A stretch of 64,000 bases of DNA from Fratercula arctica (lineage: Eukaryota > Chordata > Aves > Charadriiformes > Alcidae). The DNA lies in the NCBI GenBank assembly GCA_947846985.1, contig CANTUZ010000026.1, positions 54,542,730 to 54,606,729 of the forward strand. Reading direction: 5' to 3'. Every line of letters starts with the position of its first letter. Within the stretch, counting starts at the first letter, position 1. Both the position numbers and the translations under genes were made by a program. Below are positions 13,301-24,927 of the stretch, in pieces. The notes beneath the pieces were generated by a model. The model was not told the DNA's origin, searched no databases, and saw nothing but the letters and a program-made list of their open reading frames with translations.

Positions 13301-16300
13301 TTTAGTAGTCCAAATGTAGTCTTTAAAAAAAAAAAAATAGAAAATCCTGGCTTGTTTGAAGAAACAAAGAACCATTAAATATTTTCCATTAATTAATAAT
13401 ACATGAGTCTTTTGACAGAACAATATTGGCTATATTTTACAATAAATACTGTCTTTACAATATGAAAGTATTTCATCAGAGGAAGAAAAGTAAAGTCATA
13501 CCTTACTGGTCTAAAGAACATCTCCTGAATGCTGAAGTTCTCCAAAATTCAGATATATATTGCGCATTTGAAGTTTTATAGTCTATTTTGTAAGGCATAG
13601 AGTAGTTCTGTTACATATTTAATCATAATTCTAAAATCACTATACTTAAAATACATTATTTTAATACATCACTCTATAAAAATAGCATTATCTCTCAGGG
13701 AAAGGTAACTTCAGACATTCTCAACTGAGAACAATAAGATGATTTTTTAAGTAAAATGTATCTTACCAAATGTAATGAAAATTACTTTTTCTCCTCATCC
13801 TTCATGCTTGAAATATATTTGAAAGACTTGTTCCTGGTGTTCACTTATTCACTGTTCTGTAGCAAATTCTGGAGCAAATTTGGAAAACTCATTCTCCTAG
13901 ACTATTAGTTGCTGTACCCTATTTGATTTCCTCCTTGACAGCTTGAAAAAAGTCCTTTCTTTCACTTGAATACTTACTTCCTCCCACTTTCAGCAAAGCT
14001 TAACACTATCATTGGTTTTGGGTACTGATGTCAAGTTGTAGCAACCTGTCAGAGACTCCATTTGTTAACAAACTTGAAATTAGAATTTACACTCTGCTTA
14101 AGAACTGAGATTCCAAACAAAAAGAAAAAGGAAATATTGAGAGCCCTACAGTTGCATCTGGGGCTCATCGGAGGGTTTGGTGCTTCTCATTCCTCCCTCT
14201 GGGTCCTGGTGAACCCCTTGAGATAAGGAGCCCCGGGCTTGACGCTTAGTGCTGCCACTCTGTGGCCAAGAAAACGACCGAGGATGATCCCTAAAATTTC
14301 TAAGCTATTACACATCAGAATAACAGGAAATCAGGATTTCTTTTTTTTTTTTAAGGCGGGGGTGGGGGGGGAAGTGTTTATTCCCACACAGAATTAAACT
14401 GTGTTTAATTAAAGGAAAGGAAGGAAGGGACTCAGGCAAGGGAACCTTGGATACCAAATAACAAACATAAATTGCTAAGCATTGAAGTGACTCAAACTAA
14501 GTATTAGCAAACATGCATTGTCATTTTCCCACAAACTTTGGTTGATCTGGAAAGTGGAACTCCATATACACAACCCTTTTTAGGGATTCAACTTCCTTTC
14601 AGAAGGATTAAGTCAACAGTGACATTAATTCCTGGCTGCCCACTCCTTCCTGCCGCTGCTGTGGCCTGAGAGACGAGCAGCGCTGAAATTGATTGAGTTT
14701 GATTGTCCCTTGTGTAGCAGAGGGATCCAAACTCTTTTCAGGACCTCTGACTGTGGGAAGTCAAACACCACTTCTCACTCCTCTGCAAGCAGTTTTAACT
14801 TTCAGCTGCTCAGGTTCATCCTCCCTGAAGTGTCATGTCTGTCCACATTCAACCAAGTATGACCAATCAGTATGCAAATGGGAATCCGGTGCATTAATTA
14901 GTTTCTCCTCCTCTTTGCCCCAAACATTGGTAGTTATGTCTAGGACTAACCTGTTGGAGCAATCTCTCGCTGCCCAGCAGCCGGTCCCCTAACTTGTCTT
15001 TTAGTCCAGCCCAAGGATCGCACAGATTACAGGTAGGCTCTGCAGCGTCCTCTGGAATCCACCATCCCCAGACTTCCTGTTAGTTAGGTATTTACGCATT
15101 ACCTCGTTCAGAATAAAAATGACCCTTTCTTAGTCTCGTATTTCATTATTTATCTACATATAATAACACTGGTTAGACATTCAATAAAATTTACTTTATT
15201 ACAGGAAGACCAAGACCAACCATCTAACTTGTGTTACACTGTAAGGTGGGATGTACCTTTCCCTGCTTCAGAAAAGACACGTTATTTAAAAACTGACCCT
15301 TAAATAAAGTTGTTACATCCTTTTATCACTCCTTCACAAGAAAAATGAAAGGAAAGCTTCTGCTCTCGTTTTTCTTGAGTGAAAGATCAGAAGTGGTTGG
15401 ACTAGCAAAGAGTTTATAATTTGCTCTACCTGATGCAAAGTTTGTGGCAGTCAGTAGTGGACACTACATTTTGTAGCCATAAAATGAAGACACTGCTGCT
15501 TCTTGTCTATTATTTCTTCTGTGCTTCACTTGCTTAGTTTCTAAGCTCTTGGTCTGTTATTGTATTTATGTTCAACCATTTATGTTGAACCATACACAGT
15601 AAATCCTTGATTGTACTTGTTAGAAACATTTTGTAGGTAGAGAATAAAACCAAATACAAGCGGTTGTGAAGGAAACAAACCAGGTGTTTACAAAACAGAG
15701 CACATAGCTGAACCACATCAAGCCAGAGAGCTGACATACATCTATTGCAAAATAGAGTAAAGCATATCCTCAGACAGAATTTAAAATTTACTCCTGCCAG
15801 ATAAATGGTTCCTTCAGCCTTTTAGTCTGACAAGCACTGAATTCCTGCTCAGTCATCCCCAAGCTATAACTATTGAGTTCTAGGTAATTCAGGCAGCTCA
15901 CAGATCCAGCTTTGTAACAAGTTATTCAAAGCAAATCAATTCAGAATTAGTTTCTCTTAGAGAATGAAGTAAATTGAAACCTGCAGAAAACATACTGCAA
16001 AGACTGGTCTTTCTTCTGAACACATCATCTCATATCCCCTACCCTCAAAGAAATCCCCCTTCCTTCAGAAGAACCTTTAATAAAATAGTCCCTCCCAAAA
16101 CAATCACAAATTTAACAGTTCCCAAGTTCATCCTCCTTTTTCTTTTTCTCCTACTAGCCCAGTTCTCCAAAGACAAATAACTTTTCTTTAATCATAGCAG
16201 AAGAAAGTTGCCCCCTTGTGCATATGCACTGCAATACAGTCCTTAATTACATAATCAGAAAGTATTTTTCCCAAAGGACGCTGCTTCATTCAGCATACCA

Positions 16301-19300
16301 GATGGAGCGCACTCGAGGAATGAACTAGGGATACACGGTGATTAAAGATCTATGCACTTTATTACAAGGTTAAAAAGAAAAAGAAAGGGAAACAAAACTG
16401 AAGAATGCTCTACAGAAACAGATTCTACTCCAGGCTCTGACACAGAGTTTCCAGGTGACACTAAACAAATCTTTGAACTCAAAATTTGTCCAGTTTGTCA
16501 TTCACTATACATTTCTCATTTTCTGATTGATGAAATTAAGATTCTGACTCTGATCTGTAGAAGTTCTTACAACACAATGATGAATAAAACAACACATACT
16601 TAGAACACGCGAAATGCTTCAACGCCCTGAAAAATCATTTGTAGCTGTTTTAACTGAAGCAAACTTAGTAAAATGAGTAACATTTTAGTCTCTCATGGTC
16701 TCAGTATCCTATCTGTAAAATGGGAATAAGAAATTCTGGTGTTTCTGTGAAAATCGATTTGGTTTTATTCATTTGAAGGTCTAAGCCACTATTGGCATGG
16801 GTGTCTTGGAAGAAAGCTAAAAGGGAAGTTGTCTTTGGCTATGTACAAAAACATTTGAATTCAGGAGTAAGGCCTAAATCATGCAAATGTCTGAGAAAAA
16901 CAGTACTTAAAAATTTATTTATTAATTGGGTTTCTTTGCCCTGCAGTAAGTATAGCACGTCCTGTGAAAAAGACCCCAAACATTATATATTCATTAATAG
17001 TGATATCATTATCAGTTTATACATGAGAATTTTTGTGCAGAAAACTTGTACGATACTTTCCAATATTTAACCACTTGATCTTTCATTGTAACTGCAGCTA
17101 TTTTTAACTTCTTTGTATGCAACAGACACACACATAGACAAGCCGTGAGAGAAGCTAACAAGAGTCAGAGAATGTCTATTTGAAATATTGTCTATATAAA
17201 TATTGACTATCAGTTCTCAACTAAGATTTCAACTATGTTAATGAAAAGGTTTTAAGATAAAAAAAAAAAAAAAGTGTGTAAACCCAGACCATTGTTACTC
17301 TAAGCAAGTGCAAAACAGTAAAAGAGGGAAAACCAAACTTCTGATTATGAAGAAGGCCAAAAAACCCTTTATGGTTAGTAACATTAAACATTACTTAGAA
17401 CAGATGTTAGCAAATGCACGTAAAGATTCACGTCTGTCTTAAACACAGACTCATATCAAACACGAACCTTCAGGCAAATGAATTTATTTTTGAAGATAGC
17501 AAGGCATTTTTACTTTAATACAAAACAAGGAATAATGTTTAACAGAGCATGTAGTTGAATTTTCCATATTGCATACCGCCATTAAATATGTAACTGTCAT
17601 TTTTACGTTGAATGAGTGTTCCTCTTCTTGGTACGCTGCTGAGTATCTGCTGTTGAATACATGTGATGAAAGTGGTTTGCAAGTTGTTCTTCTCGTTGCA
17701 AGTGATCATTCAAATGCATCTCCTTCAGTGAGACAAAACTCCACAGTATGTCAAATTTTGCTTCGTACTACTAAGCAATGCATAATTTATTGACATGAAC
17801 AGGGTATTGTATCTGCCTACATACTTCCACAGGGAATGGCTTTCCAGCAGCCTGGTACAGATACCTGCTTTTTCCAGACAAACTGGAATTCCATTACTAT
17901 AATTTACAAGATCTTAGCTGAGCAGAGGCGTTAGACGTAGGTTAAACCCAGTTGACCTCTGTGGGAATTAAGCATATGATTAAGTGCCCTAACTGTTTGT
18001 TTTCTTGTTTGTTTTAAATAAGCATTAATATTAAGGCATAGTAGGAGCATTGCAAGGCAGAGCTGTGAGCAGTGCAGTTATTCTGGAGTTAAATGTGTTA
18101 AACATTGCTTGTAAGCAAACTGTTTCTCCTCTTAGTACACTGTGCTGAGAAGGCAGAAGAATCTGTCTCAATTAGACCTCTTTAAGAAGGAATTAAATAC
18201 ATTGTAATGAGATATAAAACCATCACGCCTAGGTTGCCTCTTCACATCAAATCCAGATTTGAAATGAAAATGTTATTATCTGCTGCCTGTTTGAGCTTTC
18301 GTCTACATAAAATGAGCTTGGTTGCCCAGATGCATTCACCTCAGAAAAATATCTGCCACAAATCTGAGATGACTTATACACCTGTCCTGTTTGCACACGC
18401 CTGAGTGACTACATCTAGGTCAGTCTGCCACATTATTCCCAAGGGTTTATTTCGGCTACACAGCTTCAACTGTATGCACATAACATTCCCACATGGCAAG
18501 ACATCAGTATATCTCCCCTCATACCTGCGCTAATAAACCACATAGGGATAGCTAAATCAAGACCTAAGACACGAAGAAGGCATGATCTAAGGCGAAACTT
18601 CCAAGATCTGCTCTAAGTTTGGCAAGTCTGTTGTGGGCCTCTTCTCACTACCAACTCACCGGTACCTCTCTCAACTATCATGTTAAGTGTTTTTAAGCTC
18701 TGTCTACCATTTACCTTCAATGTCCACACAAACCTCATTGAGCCAATATGGTGCACCAACCTATGACTACAAGGTGGAGGTAGAGGAGACAGAGCTTTTA
18801 TGAAGCAGAACTTCAAGAAACATCTAGTAAAGCACAAGAAAGGCAGGAATCTGCACCAACTTGGTCAGGAAAAAAAAAAAAAAAAAGAGTAAGTTGTTGT
18901 CCAAATAGTTTTGAGTTCTTGGCAGTTTTGGGGCCTACATCCATCACTGATAAAAAATTACAGGTATACAAGGTTGATCCCCTCAATTTCTGTACCCCTA
19001 AACTTTAGGGTGCAGGAGGTTACATTCCTGAGCCAGTTGTTGGAGCTGATGCTATGTACAACTCAGTAACCTGCATTTTCTGGGCTTTTCCTGCAATCCA
19101 GAAGCAGGCAACACTTCAAAGGATATGGACCACAGCAGTTCCGTTAACATCATTATAATCAAGGCCTGTGCCACCACATGAAATTTTTAGCGTAAGGGCC
19201 ACAGAATTCAGTTCCAGCACTGCCAGTCTGTAGACGAGGAATCCAGTGACTAACACAGAGAGCCCGCAGTCACAATCAAAAGAAAAACAAGAGTGAAATG

Positions 19301-22300
19301 ACAGCAGTGTCTCAGAATTAGAACTCCAGCGGCTGTCTCTTGTGATAAGCTAGCACCTGTTTCAAACATGGGGCAATAACTAGAACCTTGTCAGCAGCAC
19401 CGCCTTACCTCTGGTGCTCTGGTGCCTGACTCTGAAGCATGGACAAGTTTATATCACTTCCTCTACAGGCAAGACTGTAGTCCACTGTCAGTCTGATACT
19501 TTGACTATTTTGTTTGGAGGATTATTTTTCATTTAAATTGAATCCTGAAAATATTAAACTATTATTATCACCTTGCCATTTAACTAGAAACAGATTTTAA
19601 GAAGCTGTAGATTTAACTTTGCTAAATAAACCACATTCACAGTAGCCTTCTCTTGCTTTTGCTCACTGAAGAATGGCATGTATGCTAACCAAAAGTGGTG
19701 TTTGCTGTGAGAAACAAAACAAAATGGCAATCCTAAACGTTTCAACAGGATTTTGCTCTAATATTTCACAATTCAAGGCAAGTCTCACACTTTGGCATAA
19801 GGAGTGTCAAGCACAGTTACTTAACTACAGTGACTGTTAGCATCCCTTGCACTCAAAAGCACAGCCGAGGTGACAGTGACAACTGCAACATTACCCAGCT
19901 AGATGGCCTGAATCTTCAATCCTAAAATTTCCTTTTTCTGGAAGAACTGTTTGGTTAAAGTCCTAGATTATGAATCAGAGGAGAAAAAGAACACCAAACC
20001 TTTGCAACTTGCATTTTTAATCAGAATTTTGCCCATTTATGATTTTAGAAAGACAAAACTGAATCCAATATGGGAATTTTTATTTTCATTTAAAATTTGA
20101 AGCATTACCAACAATGTTGTTAGTGATCTGAGTTACATTATTTAGCCATGCAAATGGGCAGAACAGTATCTACACTGTTACAAATTGAGGAAAATACTTC
20201 AATTTCATAGGTATTGAAAACAGATGTATCTGCACCAAGGACAACATAGTTTATATTCAAATAGTAAAATCAGGAACAACACATTTTATAATTAACAAGT
20301 TTTTTATATAGCGTACTTTAGTTTTATTTTTCTTGAAGCTTACATCAACACAAGTGAATTTAAGGGTTTTTCTTAGGAACAGCTAGAGTTGCCACGGTAA
20401 TAAATAAAAATCTTAATCAGTCTCTGCTATTTATATCCAGAAGACTATAAACACTTTAGATACATCAATATTGCACACTGGAGCTCAGATATTTCTATAT
20501 TATGTTAGTAGAGACCATGTAACATTGAAGCCAGAGGCACCACAGCTGCTCAGGCAAATAAGCCCTGTTCCCATAGCACCTTTGGGAAAATGAATGCTGT
20601 CATGCCCTAGCTCGGATTGAGCAAAGCTCTAGAACCTCCATCCCACTTGCAGATGTAGAGCAGATATGTAGTTATTAATATTTAATTTAGAACCCTATTT
20701 TCTGCATGTTTACTTTCTAGTATTGAATGGTTCCAATTGCTGTTACAAAACCTAAGGTCCTAAATCAATACAAGTTATTTTGGGCACTAAAATTGAAAAT
20801 ATGGTAACTTCTTATCTTTTATATGGGTAGGGGAGGAAGGAAGGTTTTTATTTCCTATGTTTGTAAAATTCAGAAAATGAACTGAATGCAAATCACTGAA
20901 GTTACACATAAGCCTCCAATCACTGAGCTACCACTTAAGACTTCACACCATCCCTTTCCGTCTCATATGGGGGAAAAATGTACCTAAGGGGAAATGTTAT
21001 TTTGACAGCTGTGAATGTAAGCAGAAACACTCAAACATGCATGCTGCGCTCAGGTAAGATACATAGATGATTAAGGCCAAGTGTTGCTTCATCAGGAAAA
21101 AGCACTTTTAACTACTGCTGTTGGAGAACTAAATCTACATGGCATAAAACAGCACTTCACAAATATCTGATACAGTCAAACAAGCTGATCTGGGTAAGAA
21201 ATAGGCACTTTAAATAGGCCAGATAGAGTACTGAGCTGATGCAGATAAGCTCCTTTCAGTATTAAATTGGCTTATTCCTGGCTTGTTTTTTTTTTGCATG
21301 GTCCAGCATTGCCATATACCCAGAAACAGCACGCACACAGAAATTTTAAGATTATATATTATTTAGCATGCTTAAAGACGCTTTAATCAAAAACTTTCAC
21401 TGCAACACTAGTGGGGTAGATTGAAAGCCTATTACATTGTGCTAACAACCGCACAGGGAGATTACTGTGTAGACAGTTGATTCCCCGTTAGTTCTTTCGT
21501 TAAGCAAATTAAAAAAAAAAAAGGCAGTGATCCTTGGTAGGGATAAGAATAGGTGGGCTATGTACCCTGAGGTGACACACATACTTTCCATTCCTGCCAT
21601 CTCATAAACAGCATCCATGGTCCTCTCTTTCGGATGCTGCAGTTCATAGAGTGTGCGAACCAGTCAGTTCATTTCCAGTATTAAATGCATTACACACCTA
21701 CACCATAACAGCACCGGGAAAGAATCAAGGGTGCTTTGTTCAGGCAAGACACAGGGCAAATATAATGATCTTGAAATACATGGCAGAGCAGCAATAGAAC
21801 AAAGTTCTTTCTACCATTCACTATAGCTTAGGTGTAATCGGCTTAAAATTACTAAAAAAGAGATTTAGAATACACATCAGGAAAAACAAAATTAAAAACC
21901 AATCTATTAGAAAGGGTAGTTAAGCTTTGAACTACACTTTCAACTTACCTAAACAATCTCCATACTGTAAGCACAAAACTTTCAGAAACATCGCAAAAAT
22001 GTCAGTATATTTGTTCCCGCTTTGAACCGCAGGTTTAATGTTTATCTTCACAAAACTGTATTTTCTGGGTTTAAAAAGACGAAGAGCCTTTGGACTCTAT
22101 CAGAATGCAGTATAAGAACACCTGTATTTGGTCTGAATAGAAATCCACCTAGTCATTCATCTTTTCTTGGACAGTGACCGAAGTAGGTTCAAGAGAATAA
22201 GATCAGTGCAAACATGTTGTACCTCCCCCGTGGAATCTCCAGGTTTCAAAACATTTATCGCATACAGGCTTTTGAATGAAGTAACCTCTTGCACAAGTGT

Positions 22301-22723
22301 GTTTTAGTTTAAAACCCCCTAAAACTAGGCATTTCATAAAGATTCCTCATAAATATCATTTGCCATACTGATAAGCTTTTTTGATGCTTTTTTCTTTTTT
22401 AAGAAAAAGCCATGTAATGAATAAAAAATTTGTTTGTTAGAAATGAGTAATTCTTTGTACAAAGTTCCATAGTTGTTGAACTGACACTGACTTTTCTTTC
22501 AAACATGAACAACAAAAAGCTTGGGTGAGAATATGTATTGTTTCAGCCTCTGTCTTTATGGATCGGGTTTTCTGAGGCTATAATGAATGAATCTTTGTTT
22601 CTATTAAATAGAATGAGGCATAGGGAAGAAGATCAATAAACAAAGTGCCCTCTTGGAATAATAGTTCAAAAAGATGTCTGGCATAAATTTTGGTTTTGAC
22701 CTCAGAGTACGCCCTTGCCACAT
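10331..22723. other. Non-coding DNA, 12 kb, no gene seen
   Basis: Only short chance frames (up to 99 codons, at 14,693-14,992) with no recognisable domain. A locally GC-richer patch at about 14,150-14,290 and a G-run at about 14,355-14,373 stand out. Long stretches such as 18.9-22.5 kb have no frame above 60 codons. Conserved non-coding elements cannot be judged from one sequence. Confidence 0.65.
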
Positions 22724-23437
22724 ACAGAATCATAGAAGAGCTCAAGTTGGAACGGATCAATAAGGATCATCAAGTCCAACTCCCTGCTCCTTGGACTGTC
22801 TAAAACAAAATCGTATGACTAAGAGCATAGTCCAGACACTCCTTGAAGTCTGACAGGCTTGGTGCTGTGACCACTTCCCTGGGAAGCCTGTTCCAGTGAC
22901 TGACCTCACTTTCAGTGAAGAATCCTTTCCTAATGTCCAATCTGAACTTCTCCTGATGCAGCTTCATTCCATTTCGTCGTGTCTTATCACTGGTGACAGG
23001 GAGAGGAGATCAGCATCCCCCCTCTGCTGCCCCCTTCAAGAAGTTGTACACTGTGATGAGGTCACCCCTCAGCCTTTTCTTCTCCAAGCTGAACAAGACA
23101 AATGACCTCAGCCGCTCCTTGTAAGTCTTGCCCTTGGGACCTTTCATCATCCTGGTCTCCCTCCTCAGGACACACTAATAGTTTGATGTCCTTCTTATAT
23201 TGAGGTGCCCAAAACTGTACACGGTACTTGAGGTGGGGTTACAGCAGTGCAGTGTAGGGTGGGACAAACACCTCCCTCGACCAGCTAGCTATGCTGTGCT
23301 TGACGTACCCCAGGACATGGCTGGCCCTTTTGGCTGCCAAGGCATACTGTTCACTCATATTCAACTTGCCATCAATCCAAATCTCTTTCCACAGGGCTGC
23401 TCTCCATCCTCTTGGCCCCCACCTTGTATGTATAACC
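22724..23437 (-). mobile_element. CR1 LINE 3' fragment, about 0.7 kb
   Basis: On the minus strand this is a CR1 tail. From the left: AGAATCATAGAAGAGCTCAA, the CAAGTCCAACTCCCTGCTCC block, then the reverse-complemented 3' region, and at about 23,240-23,430 the end of the reverse-transcriptase reading frame (a fragment with ALAAKRASHVLGYVKHSIAS, seen in CR1 pol C-termini). It is 5'-truncated near 23,437. It lies about 1.3 kb beyond the FAM174A poly(A) site, in the same direction as the gene. Confidence 0.9.
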
Positions 23438-24754
23438 AAGAAACACAATATATTTCCCAGCTCTGTGTGGCACATGGGCAACTGCAGGTGAAAATTACCT
23501 TGGGAGGCTGATTAGCATCCATTACTTCAGACCTCATCTGAGTAGTTACCAGGGCAAGTTAAGTAGGTTTCAGTACAGCCAATCAGCTGGTACAGGGTTA
23601 AGAAAGGCTACAGTAGACCCCCTCCCCACCCCATCACTGTAGAAATAATCTCAAAGACAAACAAGGTATTTTGATTTTGTTCAAACACCGATAGGGGATT
23701 AAAGAATCAGGAAAAATTATCCTGCTTTCCCCATAGCCCATAACACAGGAACTTTCAGGAAATAGCCAGCCCCACCACTACTGCTATAGCCAAGTTTATG
23801 ACTTGATACTAGATATATACAGAATTATCAATAAATTTACACAGTAATTTTAATGAACTAGAATTTGAACATTATGTCTGCATTATCAAGATTCCTGTGG
23901 AACTGCAACACATATTTTTAAAAATTAGGCCCTCTAGGTCTTAAGGCTTGTTCTATTAATTTTTACGGCACTAGCTAAAAAAGAAATGTAACTTCTGGAT
24001 GCCAACTACATTCATGTGAATATCCCTGCACATATCACAGTAACAGCCGCCTCTGATGTCACTTTTTCTTTTTAGAGTTACAGCAAATTTAGTATTTGAC
24101 CTAGACTGTTTAAAGAGTACAAAAGTAAACAAGGCTAACCAAAGGCTTATCTCTGCTTCACCACAGGTCTGAACGCTGACTTGGCGTGGACTACACCAGC
24201 AGCACCCTAAAGTCGGTGAGCAACATCTCTTCACATAAATTGAAAACGGACCTCACAAAAAAAATTCACTCCATAGTTGTAATCAATAGTCTTAACAGCA
24301 AAAAGATGTTGCAGTACTGTGTTTTACAAGATTATATTAATATCCTCAAAATCTACAATGTTGAAGTACCACGCTAAATGCTAGAAACACCATAAACAGT
24401 TTTTATTTGTTCACTTACATAAAACATATTAATTCAGTTTAAAAAAAGTCTCAAGACAAAAGGCAGTAGTTCGGCTTTTTATTTGTAAAGCATAAAGCAT
24501 CTCCTCAACTAAAATCAAGTTCTAACAATTCTGAGGAGTCCACAGAGGCTATGTTTACTTACAGTTTAATATCAGCAAAAAAATTTGTTAACATTCCAGA
24601 TTATTGTAGAAAAAGTGTATACCACACTTATGGCATACAAGATTTGTAACAAGCAAAAAATACCCTGTTTTAGAAGTAATCTCCTTTCCAAATAGGTTTT
24701 CATTTTAGTGCACTCTCTCTCCATAGGCTTTACATTTAGAATCCTCTATATACA
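23438..24754. other. Downstream flank of FAM174A
   Basis: AT-rich sequence between the CR1 copy and the FAM174A poly(A) site. The part from about 24,385 upward may belong to a longer 3' UTR. The frames at 23,971-24,234 (minus) and 24,186-24,377 (plus) show no recognisable domain. Confidence 0.6.
24478..24483 (-). terminator. Possible distal poly(A) signal AATAAA
   Basis: AATAAA on the minus strand about 420 bases after the FAM174A stop, followed by T-rich sequence. A further copy lies at 24,407-24,402. Either could end a longer 3' UTR. There is no direct evidence of use. Confidence 0.3.
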
Positions 24755-24905
24755 AAAAAGTACAACAAATTGGTATTTATTGCAACAAATTAAGGATGCC
24801 ATAATATACACAAATTAAATTAGACCCCACAACTTGCATACCCTCTTGCTTCTTATTCCTCCCATGAAGCAGTCTCCTTCTCTGGTTCTAAGATTAAGTT
24901 CTTTC
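24755..24905 (-). other. FAM174A: FAM174A 3' UTR (minimal form)
   Basis: This runs from the stop codon to just past the first AATAAA. It contains GGAATAAGAAGC, which I remember from mammalian FAM174A mRNAs, and TTGCAATAAATACC around the poly(A) signal. The 3' boundary is estimated at about 20 bases past the signal. Longer forms ending near 24,460 or 24,385 are possible. Confidence 0.6.
24776..24781 (-). terminator. Poly(A) signal AATAAA, FAM174A (proximal)
   Basis: AATAAA on the minus strand, about 125 bases after the stop codon. It is followed by a T/GT-rich downstream element (TTTGTTGTACTTTTTTGT), as expected for cleavage and polyadenylation. Confidence 0.65.
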
Positions 24906-24927
24906 ACTGAAAGGCACGTACTTCTCT
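24906..24927 (-). CDS. FAM174A: FAM174A coding part of exon 3
   Basis: A strong acceptor precedes this segment on the minus strand: the pyrimidine-rich CTGTTTCTTCTGTTGTAG, with AG at 24,929-24,928. The first base (A, 24,927) completes the Arg codon begun in exon 2. The frame then reads E V R A F Q and stops at TGA, 24,908-24,906. The next bases (GTGCCTTTCAGTGAAAGAAC) closely resemble the start of the mammalian FAM174A 3' UTR as I remember it. In mammals the stop (TAA) follows directly after this Arg codon; here that triplet is GAA. A second AG two bases further in (24,927-24,926) would shift the frame and is less likely to be used. Confidence 0.75.

Noticed and set aside
14150..14290. GC-richer patch as a possible LTR or exon
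   Set aside because: No TG...CA ends, no target duplication and no open frame with a recognisable product.
14340..14375. T-run followed by a G-run as a G-quadruplex
   Set aside because: Only two long G-runs (5 and 8 G), giving at most three usable tracts. It does not meet the canonical rule.
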